Source: Streptomyces violaceorubidus (GTDB lineage: Bacteria; Actinomycetota; Actinomycetes; Streptomycetales; Streptomycetaceae). From it: a stretch of DNA of 64,000 bases. The stretch is from assembly GCF_000717995.1 (NCBI RefSeq), contig NZ_JODM01000015.1, positions 1 to 64,000 of the forward strand, in the 5' to 3' direction. This document shows positions 37,691-45,486 of the stretch, in pieces (position 1 is the first letter of the stretch; the number at the start of each line of letters is the position of its first letter). The notes under the pieces are model-generated. The model searched no databases. It was given only the letters and a program-made list of their open reading frames with translations, and had not been told where the DNA came from. A program made the translations under genes and the position numbers.

Positions 37691-38323
37691 TCAGCCGTTC
37701 CAGGCGGGATGCCGCGGGTCGTCGGCGCGGACCAGGACGTCGGCGGTGCCCGACGGGTCGGTCTCCTCGTCGTAGCGCTCGAAGGCGGGCAGGGTCCACT
37801 GCTCGGTCTCGGGGGTGCGGCGGCGCAGGGCGCCGGGGGTGAGGACGAGATGGACGCTCAGGTCGAGGGGGAACCAGTGGCGCAGCAGGAAGGGCCCGTG
37901 GAGCAGCAGCGCACCGCCGGGAGGGAGTGGGACGTAGGAGCTGCGGGTGGCTCGGTCGGTGACCGGGTCCCAGAGGTCGGGCAGTACCCGTCCGTCGCCG
38001 CCGGGGCCGACGGGGTCGAAGACCTCGCGCCACAGTGCGCCGGTGTCGTACCAGCCGTTGTAGTAGGACTCGACGTCCTGGTGGCCGTACTCCAGACGGA
38101 GCGAGGCGGGTCGCAGGAAGCCCTCCGTTCCGACGACGAGGGAGGGGCGGCCGCGGACGCGCAACGCCTCGGCGACCCGTTGGGCGAGGTCGCCGGGGCG
38201 GGCGGCCGGGGCACCGTCGAGGGCGACGCGCGTCCAGGCACTGCCGTCGGCGGGTTCCAGTTCGAGCAGTCGCTCGGCGAGCCGGTCGCCGAGCCGGTCC
38301 CAGGTGATCGCTTCCAGTCGCAC
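37691..38323 (-). CDS. Uridine kinase-like protein lacking a P-loop
   Basis: 210 residues related to the uridine kinase family by the overall pattern: SLRLEYGHQDVESYYNGWYD for the substrate side, and LLLHGPFLLRHWFPLDLSVHL before the lid. But the site where GxxGxGKT/S is expected reads WTRVALDGAPAARPGDLAQR, with no Gly-Lys-Ser/Thr. ATP binding in the usual way is therefore doubtful. Codon use is normal and the frame is intact, so it is probably functional in some altered role. It stands between convergent corA and divergent DUF1772 genes. Confidence 0.7.
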   Translation of the reverse strand: MRLEAITWDRLGDRLAERLLELEPADGSAWTRVALDGAPAARPGDLAQRVAEALRVRGRPSLVVGTEGFLRPASLRLEYGHQDVESYYNGWYDTGALWREVFDPVGPGGDGRVLPDLWDPVTDRATRSSYVPLPPGGALLLHGPFLLRHWFPLDLSVHLVLTPGALRRRTPETEQWTLPAFERYDEETDPSGTADVLVRADDPRHPAWNG

Positions 38324-38522
38324 CCGCCCATGATGCGTCAGTTCCCGCGGCGGTCGGCACGACGGTCGCGCCGCCGGCCGCCGGCCTGCCCACCTGGACG
38401 CTCGCGCATGGGTCCGCGCCGCTCGGCCATGGTCACCGTGCCGGTGCCGGGGTTGACTTGGGGTGATCGACGGGCGGTGGCGCCGGGAGGGCGGTCACTC
38501 GACGGGTGGGAGTTGACAGGAC

Positions 38523-39002
38523 ATGATCGACGGACCGTACTTCGTGCTGACGGTGCTGGGCGTGCTCGGGACCGGTGTGATGGCCGGTGTCTTCTGCGCC
38601 TTCTCCAGCTTCGTCGTGCGGGGACTCGCCGCACTCCCGCCCGCACAGGGGATCGCCGCCATGAACGCGATCAACAGGGCCGCGGTACGGCCGGCCTTCA
38701 TGTCCGTGTTCCTCGGGACGGCGGTGCTGGCCGTGGTGATCGCCGTGGTCACGTCGGTGCGGTGGCCGCAGGATGCGGCGGTGGAGCTGCTGCTGGGCAG
38801 TGGGCTGTACCTGGTCGGGGCGTTCGCGGTCACCGCGGCGGCCAACGTGCCGCGCAACGACGCGCTGCTCCGGCTCGACCCGGGTTCGGCGGAGGCGGCC
38901 GACCGCTGGACCGCGTACGTGCGCGAGTGGACCTCCTGGAACCACGTGCGTACGGGCGCCTCGGCCGCCGCGGCGGTGGCGTACGTGCTGGCCCTCGGCT
39001 GA
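38523..39002 (+). CDS. DUF1772 integral membrane protein
   Basis: 159 residues with four predicted membrane helices (about 7-30, 55-80, 90-108, 142-158). The conserved core of the family is present: GVFCAFSSFVVRGLAALP and NVPRNDALLRL, plus RWTAYVREWTSWNHVRT. Function is unknown; members often sit next to regulators or monooxygenases, but here neighbours give no lead. The ATG at 38523 has GACAGGA just upstream. Confidence 0.85.
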   Translation: MIDGPYFVLTVLGVLGTGVMAGVFCAFSSFVVRGLAALPPAQGIAAMNAINRAAVRPAFMSVFLGTAVLAVVIAVVTSVRWPQDAAVELLLGSGLYLVGAFAVTAAANVPRNDALLRLDPGSAEAADRWTAYVREWTSWNHVRTGASAAAAVAYVLALG

Positions 39003-39182
39003 GCGGGGCATGGCGTGGCGGCGGCCCGGGCCGGAGGGACTTTGTCCGGCCCCGGCGAGGGGCAGCGCGGGCGAGGGGGCTTTTTCCGGCGTTCTGCGCG
39101 CGGGGCGGGCCGGTCGTATCGTGGAGCGGGAGAGCGCCGCGTCACGGCGCACGGCCAGCCCCCGCACGCAAGGAAGTCGGCC

Positions 39183-40673
39183 ATGGCCGATCCCAAGGGT
39201 TTTCTGACGACGCCCCGCGAGGAGTGGCCCCGCAGGCCATCCGGGGAGCGGACCCGGGACTGGGACGAGGTGTACGTGCCGGGGGCGCTGCTGCCGATCG
39301 TCGGCCGGCAGGCCGACCGCTGCATGGACTGCGGCGTCCCCTTCTGCCACGAGGCCTGTCCCCTGGGCAATCTGATCCCGGAGTGGAACGACCTGGTCTC
39401 GCGGTCGGACTGGCGGGCGGCGAGCGACCGGCTGCACGCCACGAACAACTTCCCGGAGTTCACCGGCCGGTTGTGCCCGGCACCGTGCGAGGCGGGCTGT
39501 GTGCTCGCCATCAACCAGCCGGCCGTCACCATCAAGAACGTCGAGTGCGCCATCGCCGACCTGGCCTGGGAGGAGGGTTTCACCCCGCCGCGGCCACCGG
39601 AGCGGCTGTCCGGGCGGACGGTGGCGGTGGTCGGCTCGGGGCCCGCGGGGCTCGCGGCGGCGCAGCAGCTGACCCGGGCGGGGCACACGGTCGCCGTGTA
39701 CGAGCGGGACGACCGGATCGGCGGTCTGCTGCGGTACGGGATCCCCGAGTTCAAGATGGAGAAGCAGCACCTGGAGCGGCGCATCGGCCAGATGCGGGCG
39801 GAGGGGACGCTGTTCCGTACGTCGACGGCGGTCGGACGGGACGTGGACGTCGCCGGGCTGCGGGCCCGTTACGACGCGGTGGTGATCGCCAGCGGGGCGA
39901 CCGCGTGGCACGAGCTGGCCGTGCCCGGCCGGGAGCTGGCGGGGATCCACCAGGCGATGGAGTACCTGCCGCTGGCCAACCGGGTGTGCGAGGGCGACCT
40001 CGAGCACTCTCCGCTGTCCGCCGCCGGGCGGCATGTCGTCATCGTCGGCGGTGGCGACACGGGCGCGGACTGTCTCGGTACGGCGGTGCGGGAGCGGGCG
40101 GCGTCCGTGACGCAGCTGGACATCTACGCGCAGCCGGGTGCGGAACGCGACGAGGAGGCCGAACCCTGGCCGACGTATCCGCGCCTGTACCGGCTGTCGG
40201 CGGCGCACGAGGAGGCCCGCGAGCTGCGGTCCGCGCCCGCCGCGGACGCGGACGCCCGGCTGTTCGCGGCGTCCACGCTCCGCTTCACCGGCGACGAGCG
40301 GGGCCATGTGCGTGCGCTGCACCTGGTCGGGGTGGACGCCGGCCGCCGGCCGAAGCCCGGCACCGAGCGGTCGCTCCCCGCGGATCTGGTCCTCCTCGCG
40401 CTCGGCTTCTCGGGACCCGACCGGCGGGACGGGCTAGTCGACGGTCTCGGACTGGAGCTGGAGCCGCGCGGCACGATCGCCCGGGACCGGGACTTCGCGA
40501 CCAACGTCCCGGGGGTGTTCGCCGCCGGGGACGCGGCACGCGGACAGTCCCTCGTCGTCTGGGCGATAGCGGAGGGGCGGGCGGTGGCGGCGGCCGTCGA
40601 CCGCCATCTGTCCGGCGGCACCACCCGGCTGCCGGCGCCGGTCGGCCCGTATGACCGGCCGATGACGGCCTGA
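39183..40673 (+). CDS. Glutamate synthase small subunit-type oxidoreductase (GltD-like), stand-alone
   Basis: 496 residues. The N-terminal double [4Fe-4S] ferredoxin-like domain has CMDCGVPFCHEACPLGN and CPAPCEAGC. It is followed by two FAD/NADPH-binding Rossmann folds: VAVVGSGPAGLAAAQQL near residue 143, VIVGGGDTGADCLG near 285, and the closing GVFAAGDAARGQS. It feeds electrons from NADPH to a partner; in glutamate synthase that is GltB, but no gltB lies nearby, so it may serve another oxidoreductase or act with a distant gltB. AAGGAAG lies 7 nt before the ATG. Confidence 0.9.
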   Translation: MADPKGFLTTPREEWPRRPSGERTRDWDEVYVPGALLPIVGRQADRCMDCGVPFCHEACPLGNLIPEWNDLVSRSDWRAASDRLHATNNFPEFTGRLCPAPCEAGCVLAINQPAVTIKNVECAIADLAWEEGFTPPRPPERLSGRTVAVVGSGPAGLAAAQQLTRAGHTVAVYERDDRIGGLLRYGIPEFKMEKQHLERRIGQMRAEGTLFRTSTAVGRDVDVAGLRARYDAVVIASGATAWHELAVPGRELAGIHQAMEYLPLANRVCEGDLEHSPLSAAGRHVVIVGGGDTGADCLGTAVRERAASVTQLDIYAQPGAERDEEAEPWPTYPRLYRLSAAHEEARELRSAPAADADARLFAASTLRFTGDERGHVRALHLVGVDAGRRPKPGTERSLPADLVLLALGFSGPDRRDGLVDGLGLELEPRGTIARDRDFATNVPGVFAAGDAARGQSLVVWAIAEGRAVAAAVDRHLSGGTTRLPAPVGPYDRPMTA

Positions 40674-40743
40674 TTCCTCCGGCCCCTCGGAACGTCCGGC
40701 CACTCAGAACGTCTGGCCACTACGTCCGGCGGCCCGCTCCCGC

Positions 40744-40777
40744 CGCCCTCGCCCGCCGCGTGCGGCGGGCGAGGGCG
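40744..40777. terminator. 16-bp perfect hairpin between convergent genes
   Basis: The arms 40744-40759 and 40762-40777 are perfectly complementary (right arm core GCGGCGGGCGAGGGC) with a minimal loop. It lies between gltD-like and the methyltransferase gene and serves both directions. Confidence 0.85.
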
Positions 40778-40786
40778 CCGCACCTC

Positions 40787-40816
40787 TACGGCTTACTACG
40801 GCTCGCTACGGCTTAC
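40787..40816. repeat. Three 10-bp tandem repeats over a gene end
   Basis: TACGGCTTAC, TACGGCTCGC, TACGGCTTAC. They cover the last codons and stop of the methyltransferase gene on the minus strand. Confidence 0.7.
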
Positions 40817-41612
40817 GGGCCACCGCCCCGTATCCGGGGATGACGCCGTCGTCCTGACCGGCGACCGGATCGCCCAGTTCGGGGTGCCACAGGTGCGGCA
40901 CCCCGACTCCGGGCTCCACCAGTTCGAGGCCGGTGAAGAAGCGGGCGAACTCCTCGCGCGAGCGCAGCGCCAGGGTGACCCCCGCGGCACGGAGCTTCTC
41001 AGTGGCCGCCCGCGACTCCTCCGGGGTGAAGTCGGCCGTCGCGTGGGTCATCACCAGGTGGCTGCCGGAGGGCAGCGCGTCCAGCAGCCGGCGGACCAGG
41101 TCGTGCGCCCCGTCCTCGTCCGGGACGAAGTGCAGCAGCGCGACCAGGGACAGCGCGACGGGCCGGTCGAAGTCCAGGATCTTCCTGGCCCCCTCCAGGA
41201 CGGCGTCCGGATCCCGGACGTCGGCCTGGAGGTACTCGGTCTCCCCCTCGGGCGTACCGCGCAGCAGGGCCGCCGCGTGGGCCAGCACGATGGGGTCGTT
41301 GTCGCAGTAGACGACGCGGGCGTCGGGCACGATCTCCTGGGCGACCTGGTGCAGGTTGGGCTCGGTCGGTATACCGGTGCCGACGTCCAGGAACTGCCGT
41401 GTGCCGTGGCCCGCCAGCCATCGGGTGGCACGGTGCATGAAAGCGCGGTTGACCCGCGCCATCACCGGCACCCTCGGGTCGAGGGTGAGCATCTGCCGGC
41501 CCATCGCCTCGTCGACCGGGTAGTTGTCCTTTCCGCCGAGATACCAGTCGTACATCCGCGCGGGGTGCGGCTTGCTCGTGTCGATCCCGGCGGGGCCGTG
41601 CTGCCCGGTCAT
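40806..41612 (-). CDS. SAM-dependent methyltransferase, DUF574 family
   Basis: 268 residues of the actinobacterial DUF574 (S-adenosyl methyltransferase) family. The diagnostic N-terminus is IDTSKPHPARMYDWYLGGKD, with NRAFMHRATRWL next. The SAM site is FLDVGTGIPTEPNLHQVAQ, followed by YCDNDPIVLAHA, and LHFVPDED lies further on. Streptomycetes carry many copies, often near regulators of the Xre/DUF397 type, as here (DUF397 gene 91 bp upstream). Substrate unknown. Its end overlaps a small tandem repeat. Confidence 0.92.
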   Translation of the reverse strand: MTGQHGPAGIDTSKPHPARMYDWYLGGKDNYPVDEAMGRQMLTLDPRVPVMARVNRAFMHRATRWLAGHGTRQFLDVGTGIPTEPNLHQVAQEIVPDARVVYCDNDPIVLAHAAALLRGTPEGETEYLQADVRDPDAVLEGARKILDFDRPVALSLVALLHFVPDEDGAHDLVRRLLDALPSGSHLVMTHATADFTPEESRAATEKLRAAGVTLALRSREEFARFFTGLELVEPGVGVPHLWHPELGDPVAGQDDGVIPGYGAVARKP

Positions 41613-41703
41613 GACGCACTCCCAGGTGTCGGGTCCTCGTTGCGACGGGTGATCAACTCAGTGCCAAACAGCTTAAAAAGAACAAGCAAACGGGGTACGT
41701 GTT

Positions 41704-41979
41704 TCAGGACAGAAGAAAGTCCGCCTCTCCCGCCTTCGCTCCCTCGATGAACGCCGTCATCTCGGCCGAGGTGTAGATGAGCGCCGGCCCGTCGGGGTCG
41801 GTGGACTGCCGTACCGCGATCCGGCCGTCGGCGAGCTTCATGGCCTCCAGGCAGTTGCCTCCGTTTCCGCCGCTCCACGGCTTGTGCCAGCCCTCGCTGC
41901 CCAGTTCGCGGGCGGGCATGCCGTTGTAGATCCGCGCACCGCGGGTGAGGGGCGGACGCTGGGCCTTGATGCGGTTCAT
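41704..41979 (-). CDS. DUF397 protein (WhiJ-cluster type)
   Basis: 91 residues. The DUF397 pattern is visible: GWHKPWSGGNGGNCLEAMKLADG followed by VRQSTDPDGPALIYTSAEMTAFIEG. The motif here is normally W-x-K-S-S-x-S; this one has HKPWSGGNGGNC, a variant. It directly follows the Xre gene (stop and start abut as TGAATG), which is the standard pairing; DUF397 proteins are thought to antagonise the adjacent Xre protein in developmental control. The N-terminal 25 residues (RIKAQRPPLTRGARIYNG) are an extra basic segment. Confidence 0.9.
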   Translation of the reverse strand: MNRIKAQRPPLTRGARIYNGMPARELGSEGWHKPWSGGNGGNCLEAMKLADGRIAVRQSTDPDGPALIYTSAEMTAFIEGAKAGEADFLLS

Positions 41980-42840
41980 TCACAGCTCCTTGCGGAGATC
42001 CCGGAGGATCTCCTTCGTGCGATGTGCCGTGGCGGCCTGCGCCGCCATGCGGTCCATGACCTCGAGGTGGGTCGCCACCTCGGCACGCGCGTCGAGGTAG
42101 ACGGCGCCGGTCAGGTACTCGCTGTAGACCATGTCCGGCAGTTCCGGCATGGCGAATCGGAACAGCACGAAGGGCCCGTACGTGCCGGGGTGCGGCCCGC
42201 TGGAGAACGGCGCGATCTGCAGCGTCACGTTGGGCAGCTTCGTGGCCTCGAGCAGCCGGTCGATCTGGGCACGCATCACCTCCGGCCCACCGACGGGGCG
42301 GCGCAGCGCGGTTTCGTCCATCACGACCCACAGCCGGGGTGCGTCCTCACGGGTGAGCAGTTCCTGGCGCTGCATGCGCAGGTCGACGTGGCGCTCGATG
42401 TCGTCGGGGCGGGTCTGCCCGATGGCGCCCGAGCGCAGTACGCCGCGCGCGTAGTCCTCGGTCTGCAGCACTCCGGGGACGAAGTGGGGCTCGTAGGCGC
42501 GGATCAGGGCGGCCGCGCCCTCCAGGCTGACGTACAGCGAGAACCAGCCGGGGAGGATGTCGTGGAAGCGCTGCCACCACCCGGGCTTGTTGGCGTCCTC
42601 GGCCAGCCGGACGAAGGCCTCGGCCTCCTCGTCGCCGACGCCGTAGGCCTTCAACAGGAGCTGGAGGTACGGGATCTTGAGGGCGACCTCGGCCATCTCC
42701 ATGCGGCGGACCGTGGCGGGGGCGACGCGCAGGATGCGGGCGGCTTCCTCGCGCTTGAGACCGGCACGTTCCCGCAGGTCCAGCAGGCGCCGGCCGAGTA
42801 CGACCTGGCCGACCGTCGGCGCGGACCGCGGCTCGCTCAC
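41980..42840 (-). CDS. Xre-family regulator with DUF5753 domain (WhiJ-like)
   Basis: 286 residues. The N-terminal Xre helix-turn-helix (about 13-68) has GRRLLDLRERAGLKREEAARIL and APATVRRMEMAE. The C-terminal DUF5753 region contains EPHFVPGVLQTEDYARGVL and ALRRPVGG. Together with the DUF397 gene and the divergent anti-sigma-like ATPase, this is the layout of the whiJ-type developmental clusters of streptomycetes. The promoter region it shares with the ATPase gene (42841-43114) carries two adjacent inverted repeats that may be its operators. Confidence 0.92.
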   Translation of the reverse strand: MSEPRSAPTVGQVVLGRRLLDLRERAGLKREEAARILRVAPATVRRMEMAEVALKIPYLQLLLKAYGVGDEEAEAFVRLAEDANKPGWWQRFHDILPGWFSLYVSLEGAAALIRAYEPHFVPGVLQTEDYARGVLRSGAIGQTRPDDIERHVDLRMQRQELLTREDAPRLWVVMDETALRRPVGGPEVMRAQIDRLLEATKLPNVTLQIAPFSSGPHPGTYGPFVLFRFAMPELPDMVYSEYLTGAVYLDARAEVATHLEVMDRMAAQAATAHRTKEILRDLRKEL

Positions 42841-43053
42841 CGCCCACCTCCTGAAGAGTCCGAAAGAGTCCTTGCGTCCCGTTCCCCTGTACGGACAGCC
42901 GCGGCGAATCCCGGCGTGTCCCGGTGCGGACAGCCCGGCGGCGCCATTCGAAGGTCTGTTCGAAAACCTGGAAAGGCCTTATAGGACCCGAAGTGGCGCC
43001 GCTCGACGTGCTGTTGCGAGCAGTGTGCCACGGCCGCCCAGAACGTCACACAG

Positions 43054-43107
43054 CACTCTGCATTTTTCAGAGTGACACTTGCCAAGTGTTCACGGCGGGG
43101 CGATAGT
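43054..43107 (+). promoter_or_regulatory. Two abutting inverted repeats plus -10 box before the ATPase gene
   Basis: CACTCTG/CAGAGTG (43054-43060, 43068-43074) is followed directly by ACACTTG-C-CAAGTGT (43075-43089). A -10 GATAGT lies at 43102-43107, 7 nt before GTG 43115. The second palindrome covers the -35 position. Candidate operator of the divergent Xre regulator. Confidence 0.6.
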
Positions 43108-43114
43108 GGCAAGC

Positions 43115-43810
43115 GTGATTCCGTCCGCGCCCTTAGGAACAGACGCCACCGCGGGCTCCCTGGGCCTCGGTGCCGCCATGGGAGCCGGCTCCTCGGGAGC
43201 CTCCGCCGCCGAGCGCCGGTTCCGTTTCGAGCTGGCCGCTCATCCGGGCTCTCCCTCGCAGGCCAGACGCCTGACACGGGCCCGCCTGAGCGGCTGGGCG
43301 GTGTGCGAGGACACCTGCGACACCGCGGCCCTGGTGGTCTCCGAGCTGGTGACCAACGCGATCGTGCACACGGCGAGCAGACACATAGTGTGCGAGCTGC
43401 ACGACGGCGACGACCTGGTCCGCATAGCCGTGCGCGACGAGGGCTGCGCCCCGGGCCAGCCCCACCCCTCGGCGGATCAGCAGCCCGAGGACGAGCACGG
43501 CAGGGGCCTGCTCCTCGTCGACGCCCTGTGCGACGCCTGGGGCGCCCACGAGCACGGTCCCGGACTCCTGGTCTGGGCCGAACTGCCGCGCGGGGCCGAG
43601 GGACCGCTCGACCTCGCGGAGCCCCGCAACGACCTGGGCTGGGGCGCCCGGCCGAAGCCCGCCCCCACGGACGACAGGGGGGACGAGGACGAGGTCGAGT
43701 CCCGCCGCAGGGGAGACCGGGAGCCACGGGGCGCCCGGCAGGTCCGGGTGACCGAACAGAGCCGCAAGAGCCTGGAGACACTGCGCGGAACGGGGACCGA
43801 ATGGCTATGA
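43115..43810 (+). CDS. Anti-sigma-factor-like ATPase (HATPase_c family)
   Basis: 231 residues. The histidine-kinase-type ATPase domain covers about residues 30-150: N-box VVSELVTNAIVHTASRH, G1 box AVRDEGCAP, and G2 EHGRGLLLVDALCDAWG. No dimerisation or phosphorylation domain is present, as in RsbW/SpoIIAB-like proteins. The last 70 residues are charged and low-complexity. The GTG at 43115 fits a leaderless start after GATAGT; GTG 43106 would overlap the -10. Divergent from Xre/DUF397 and overlapped by the next gene, so it is part of the WhiJ-like cluster. Confidence 0.87.
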   Translation: MIPSAPLGTDATAGSLGLGAAMGAGSSGASAAERRFRFELAAHPGSPSQARRLTRARLSGWAVCEDTCDTAALVVSELVTNAIVHTASRHIVCELHDGDDLVRIAVRDEGCAPGQPHPSADQQPEDEHGRGLLLVDALCDAWGAHEHGPGLLVWAELPRGAEGPLDLAEPRNDLGWGARPKPAPTDDRGDEDEVESRRRGDREPRGARQVRVTEQSRKSLETLRGTGTEWL

Positions 43811-44241
43811 GGGCCGCGTCCGGCGTCCGACCACTCGGTCTGGACACGATGGTCCGCCTCCAGCGCGGACGGCACACCGCCGGGACGCCTCTGAGACTGA
43901 CCGTGCCGGACGGCATGACGGCACCGCTGGGCTTCGACGCGGTGGCGGTCCCCTCCCTCCTCGGCCAGCAGGTGCTGCCCCGGCTGCCCCGCGTGGGGTG
44001 CGTCTACGCCGATGAGACGCACTGGTGGTGGATCGTTCCGTCCGACTCCGACTACGCCCTGGAGTGGCCCGCGCCCGCGCGCTACGCCACCGGCGCGGTC
44101 GTGCCCGGCGGCGCGGACCTGCCCGCCCTCCTCCACCGCTCGGACGGCACGGTTCCCTACACGCCGCCCATCCCGCTGTACCTGGCCGTGTGCCGGCTGA
44201 CGAACACGACGCCGACCTGGTCGCGGGCGGTCAGCGCGTAG
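43801..44241 (+). CDS. Hypothetical protein of the WhiJ-like cluster
   Basis: 146 residues, no family recognised. Visible features: a basic start (MRAASGVRPLGLDTMVRLQRG), a tryptophan-rich centre (THWWWIVPSDSDYALEW), and a hydrophobic C-terminal stretch (IPLYLAVCRLTN). The ATG overlaps the ATPase stop by 10 bp, so the two are co-translated; ATG 43807 is an alternative start. Similar small genes commonly follow this ATPase in streptomycetes. No signal peptide. Confidence 0.75.
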   Translation: MAMRAASGVRPLGLDTMVRLQRGRHTAGTPLRLTVPDGMTAPLGFDAVAVPSLLGQQVLPRLPRVGCVYADETHWWWIVPSDSDYALEWPAPARYATGAVVPGGADLPALLHRSDGTVPYTPPIPLYLAVCRLTNTTPTWSRAVSA

Positions 44242-44260
44242 GCGCCGGCCCCCGGGGGCG

Positions 44261-44446
44261 TCAGGCCGCCGCGTCCCGCGCGGCGTCGCCGCCGCGCACG
44301 ACCACCAGGAACATGTCCGTGGCGAGGTCCATCACGACCTCGGCGGGCAGCCCTTCCAGGCGCCGCGCCTGGGCGAACTCCTCCGCCGGCCAGGATCCTC
44401 GTGGTCCACCGGCGGGAAAGCGTTCGAGCACCGTTCGCCCGTTCAC
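44261..44446 (-). CDS. Small hypothetical protein (61 residues)
   Basis: Starts at GTG 44446 with a strong GGAGG 6 nt upstream and has clear Streptomyces codon bias. The product MNGRTVLERFPAGGPRGSWP then FAQARRLEGLPAEVVMDLATD ends in a hydrophobic FLVVVRGG and an alanine-rich tail. No domain recognised. Convergent with the preceding gene 19 bp away. The strong ribosome-binding site is the main reason for accepting it. Confidence 0.65.
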   Translation of the reverse strand: MNGRTVLERFPAGGPRGSWPAEEFAQARRLEGLPAEVVMDLATDMFLVVVRGGDAARDAAA

Positions 44447-44601
44447 TCCGCACCTCCATGTAGCGCTGTACTCGTAGAGTTAAACGCCAACCATGGAGCG
44501 AACGCCTTGCCGGGTGATGGTACTGAGACATAGTTGACACCCGTTCACCGCAAAGTGTGAGCGGCGCCTCGGCCGTTCGGCCGTTTTCGCCACTGAGGGT
44601 C

Positions 44602-45291
44602 TCAGTCCGGGTACTCGTCGTGATAGCGCACTCTCCCGCTGCCCGCGGGCGCCCCGAGCGCCGACGCGCGCCCCTCGGGTTTCTCCCACGGCTCCTGCCG
44701 GCCGAGCGCGGTCAGGTCGAGCAGGCTGGTGGTCGAGCCGAGCCCGTCCAGGCCGCGCTCGTACGTCGAGTAGGTGTGGAAGACCCGTTCGCGGTCCCGC
44801 AGGAAGCAGCTGAGCCCCGGCCGCTCCACCAGCTCGCCCTCGTGCTCCAGGGTCACCTCGAAGTCGGTGTTGAAGTCGCTGACGTACGACGAGTACCAGG
44901 GCAGCGTCCAGCCCATCCGGGCCTTGAACGGCAGGATCCTCGGATACGGCGCCCGGGAGACGGCCGCGAACGAGGTGCCGCGGACCCTGAGGTGCGCGAG
45001 GTGCCCGATCTGGTCCAGGAACGCCGAGCAGCTGCGGCAGCCGGCGTCCCACTCGGGCGCGAACATGAAGTGGTAGACGACGAGCTGTTCGCGGCCCTCG
45101 AAGAGGTCGAGCAGCGTGGCCTTGCCGTCGCCGCCCTCGAACACGTACTCCTTGTCGACCTCCACCATGGGCAGCCCGCGCCGCTCGGCGTTGAGCGCGT
45201 CACGCGCACGGGTGGCCGCCTTCTCCTTGGCCAGTAAGGCCTCGCGCGCCGCGCGCCACTGGGCGCGGGTGACGATCTCGGGCAGCGACAT
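44602..45291 (-). CDS. DUF899 thioredoxin-like protein
   Basis: 229 residues of the DUF899 family. The N-terminus LPEIVTRAQWRAAREALLAKEK and RRGLPMVEVDKEYVFEG is followed by LVVYHFMFAPEWDAGCRSCS and RPGLSCFLRDRERVFHTYSTY. The CRSC pair sits where thioredoxin-like proteins have CxxC, so a redox role is possible but unproven. Normal length, monocistronic. Its upstream region holds a 7-bp tandem repeat. Confidence 0.9.
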   Translation of the reverse strand: MSLPEIVTRAQWRAAREALLAKEKAATRARDALNAERRGLPMVEVDKEYVFEGGDGKATLLDLFEGREQLVVYHFMFAPEWDAGCRSCSAFLDQIGHLAHLRVRGTSFAAVSRAPYPRILPFKARMGWTLPWYSSYVSDFNTDFEVTLEHEGELVERPGLSCFLRDRERVFHTYSTYERGLDGLGSTTSLLDLTALGRQEPWEKPEGRASALGAPAGSGRVRYHDEYPD

Positions 45292-45350
45292 GGCTCCAGC
45301 CTCCTGTGCGACGTGTCTCGTGCGTCGTGCTTCGGTCCGACGGCCGTCGG

Positions 45351-45378
45351 TCCGAGGTCCGAGGTCCGAGGTCCGAAG
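45351..45378. repeat. Four 7-bp tandem repeats (GTCCGAG)
   Basis: GTCCGAG three times and GTCCGAA once, 60 bp upstream of the DUF899 start. A related GGTCCGACGGCC precedes them. Confidence 0.8.
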
Positions 45379-45486
45379 CGGTCGGGCCCGGGCCGTCCAG
45401 GTGGTGACCGAAGGCCGGGGCGGAACTCATCGCTGCCCGGCAAGATTCTTTTCAGCAGGTCGCTGAGCAGCCTCTGAACAGGCCTT

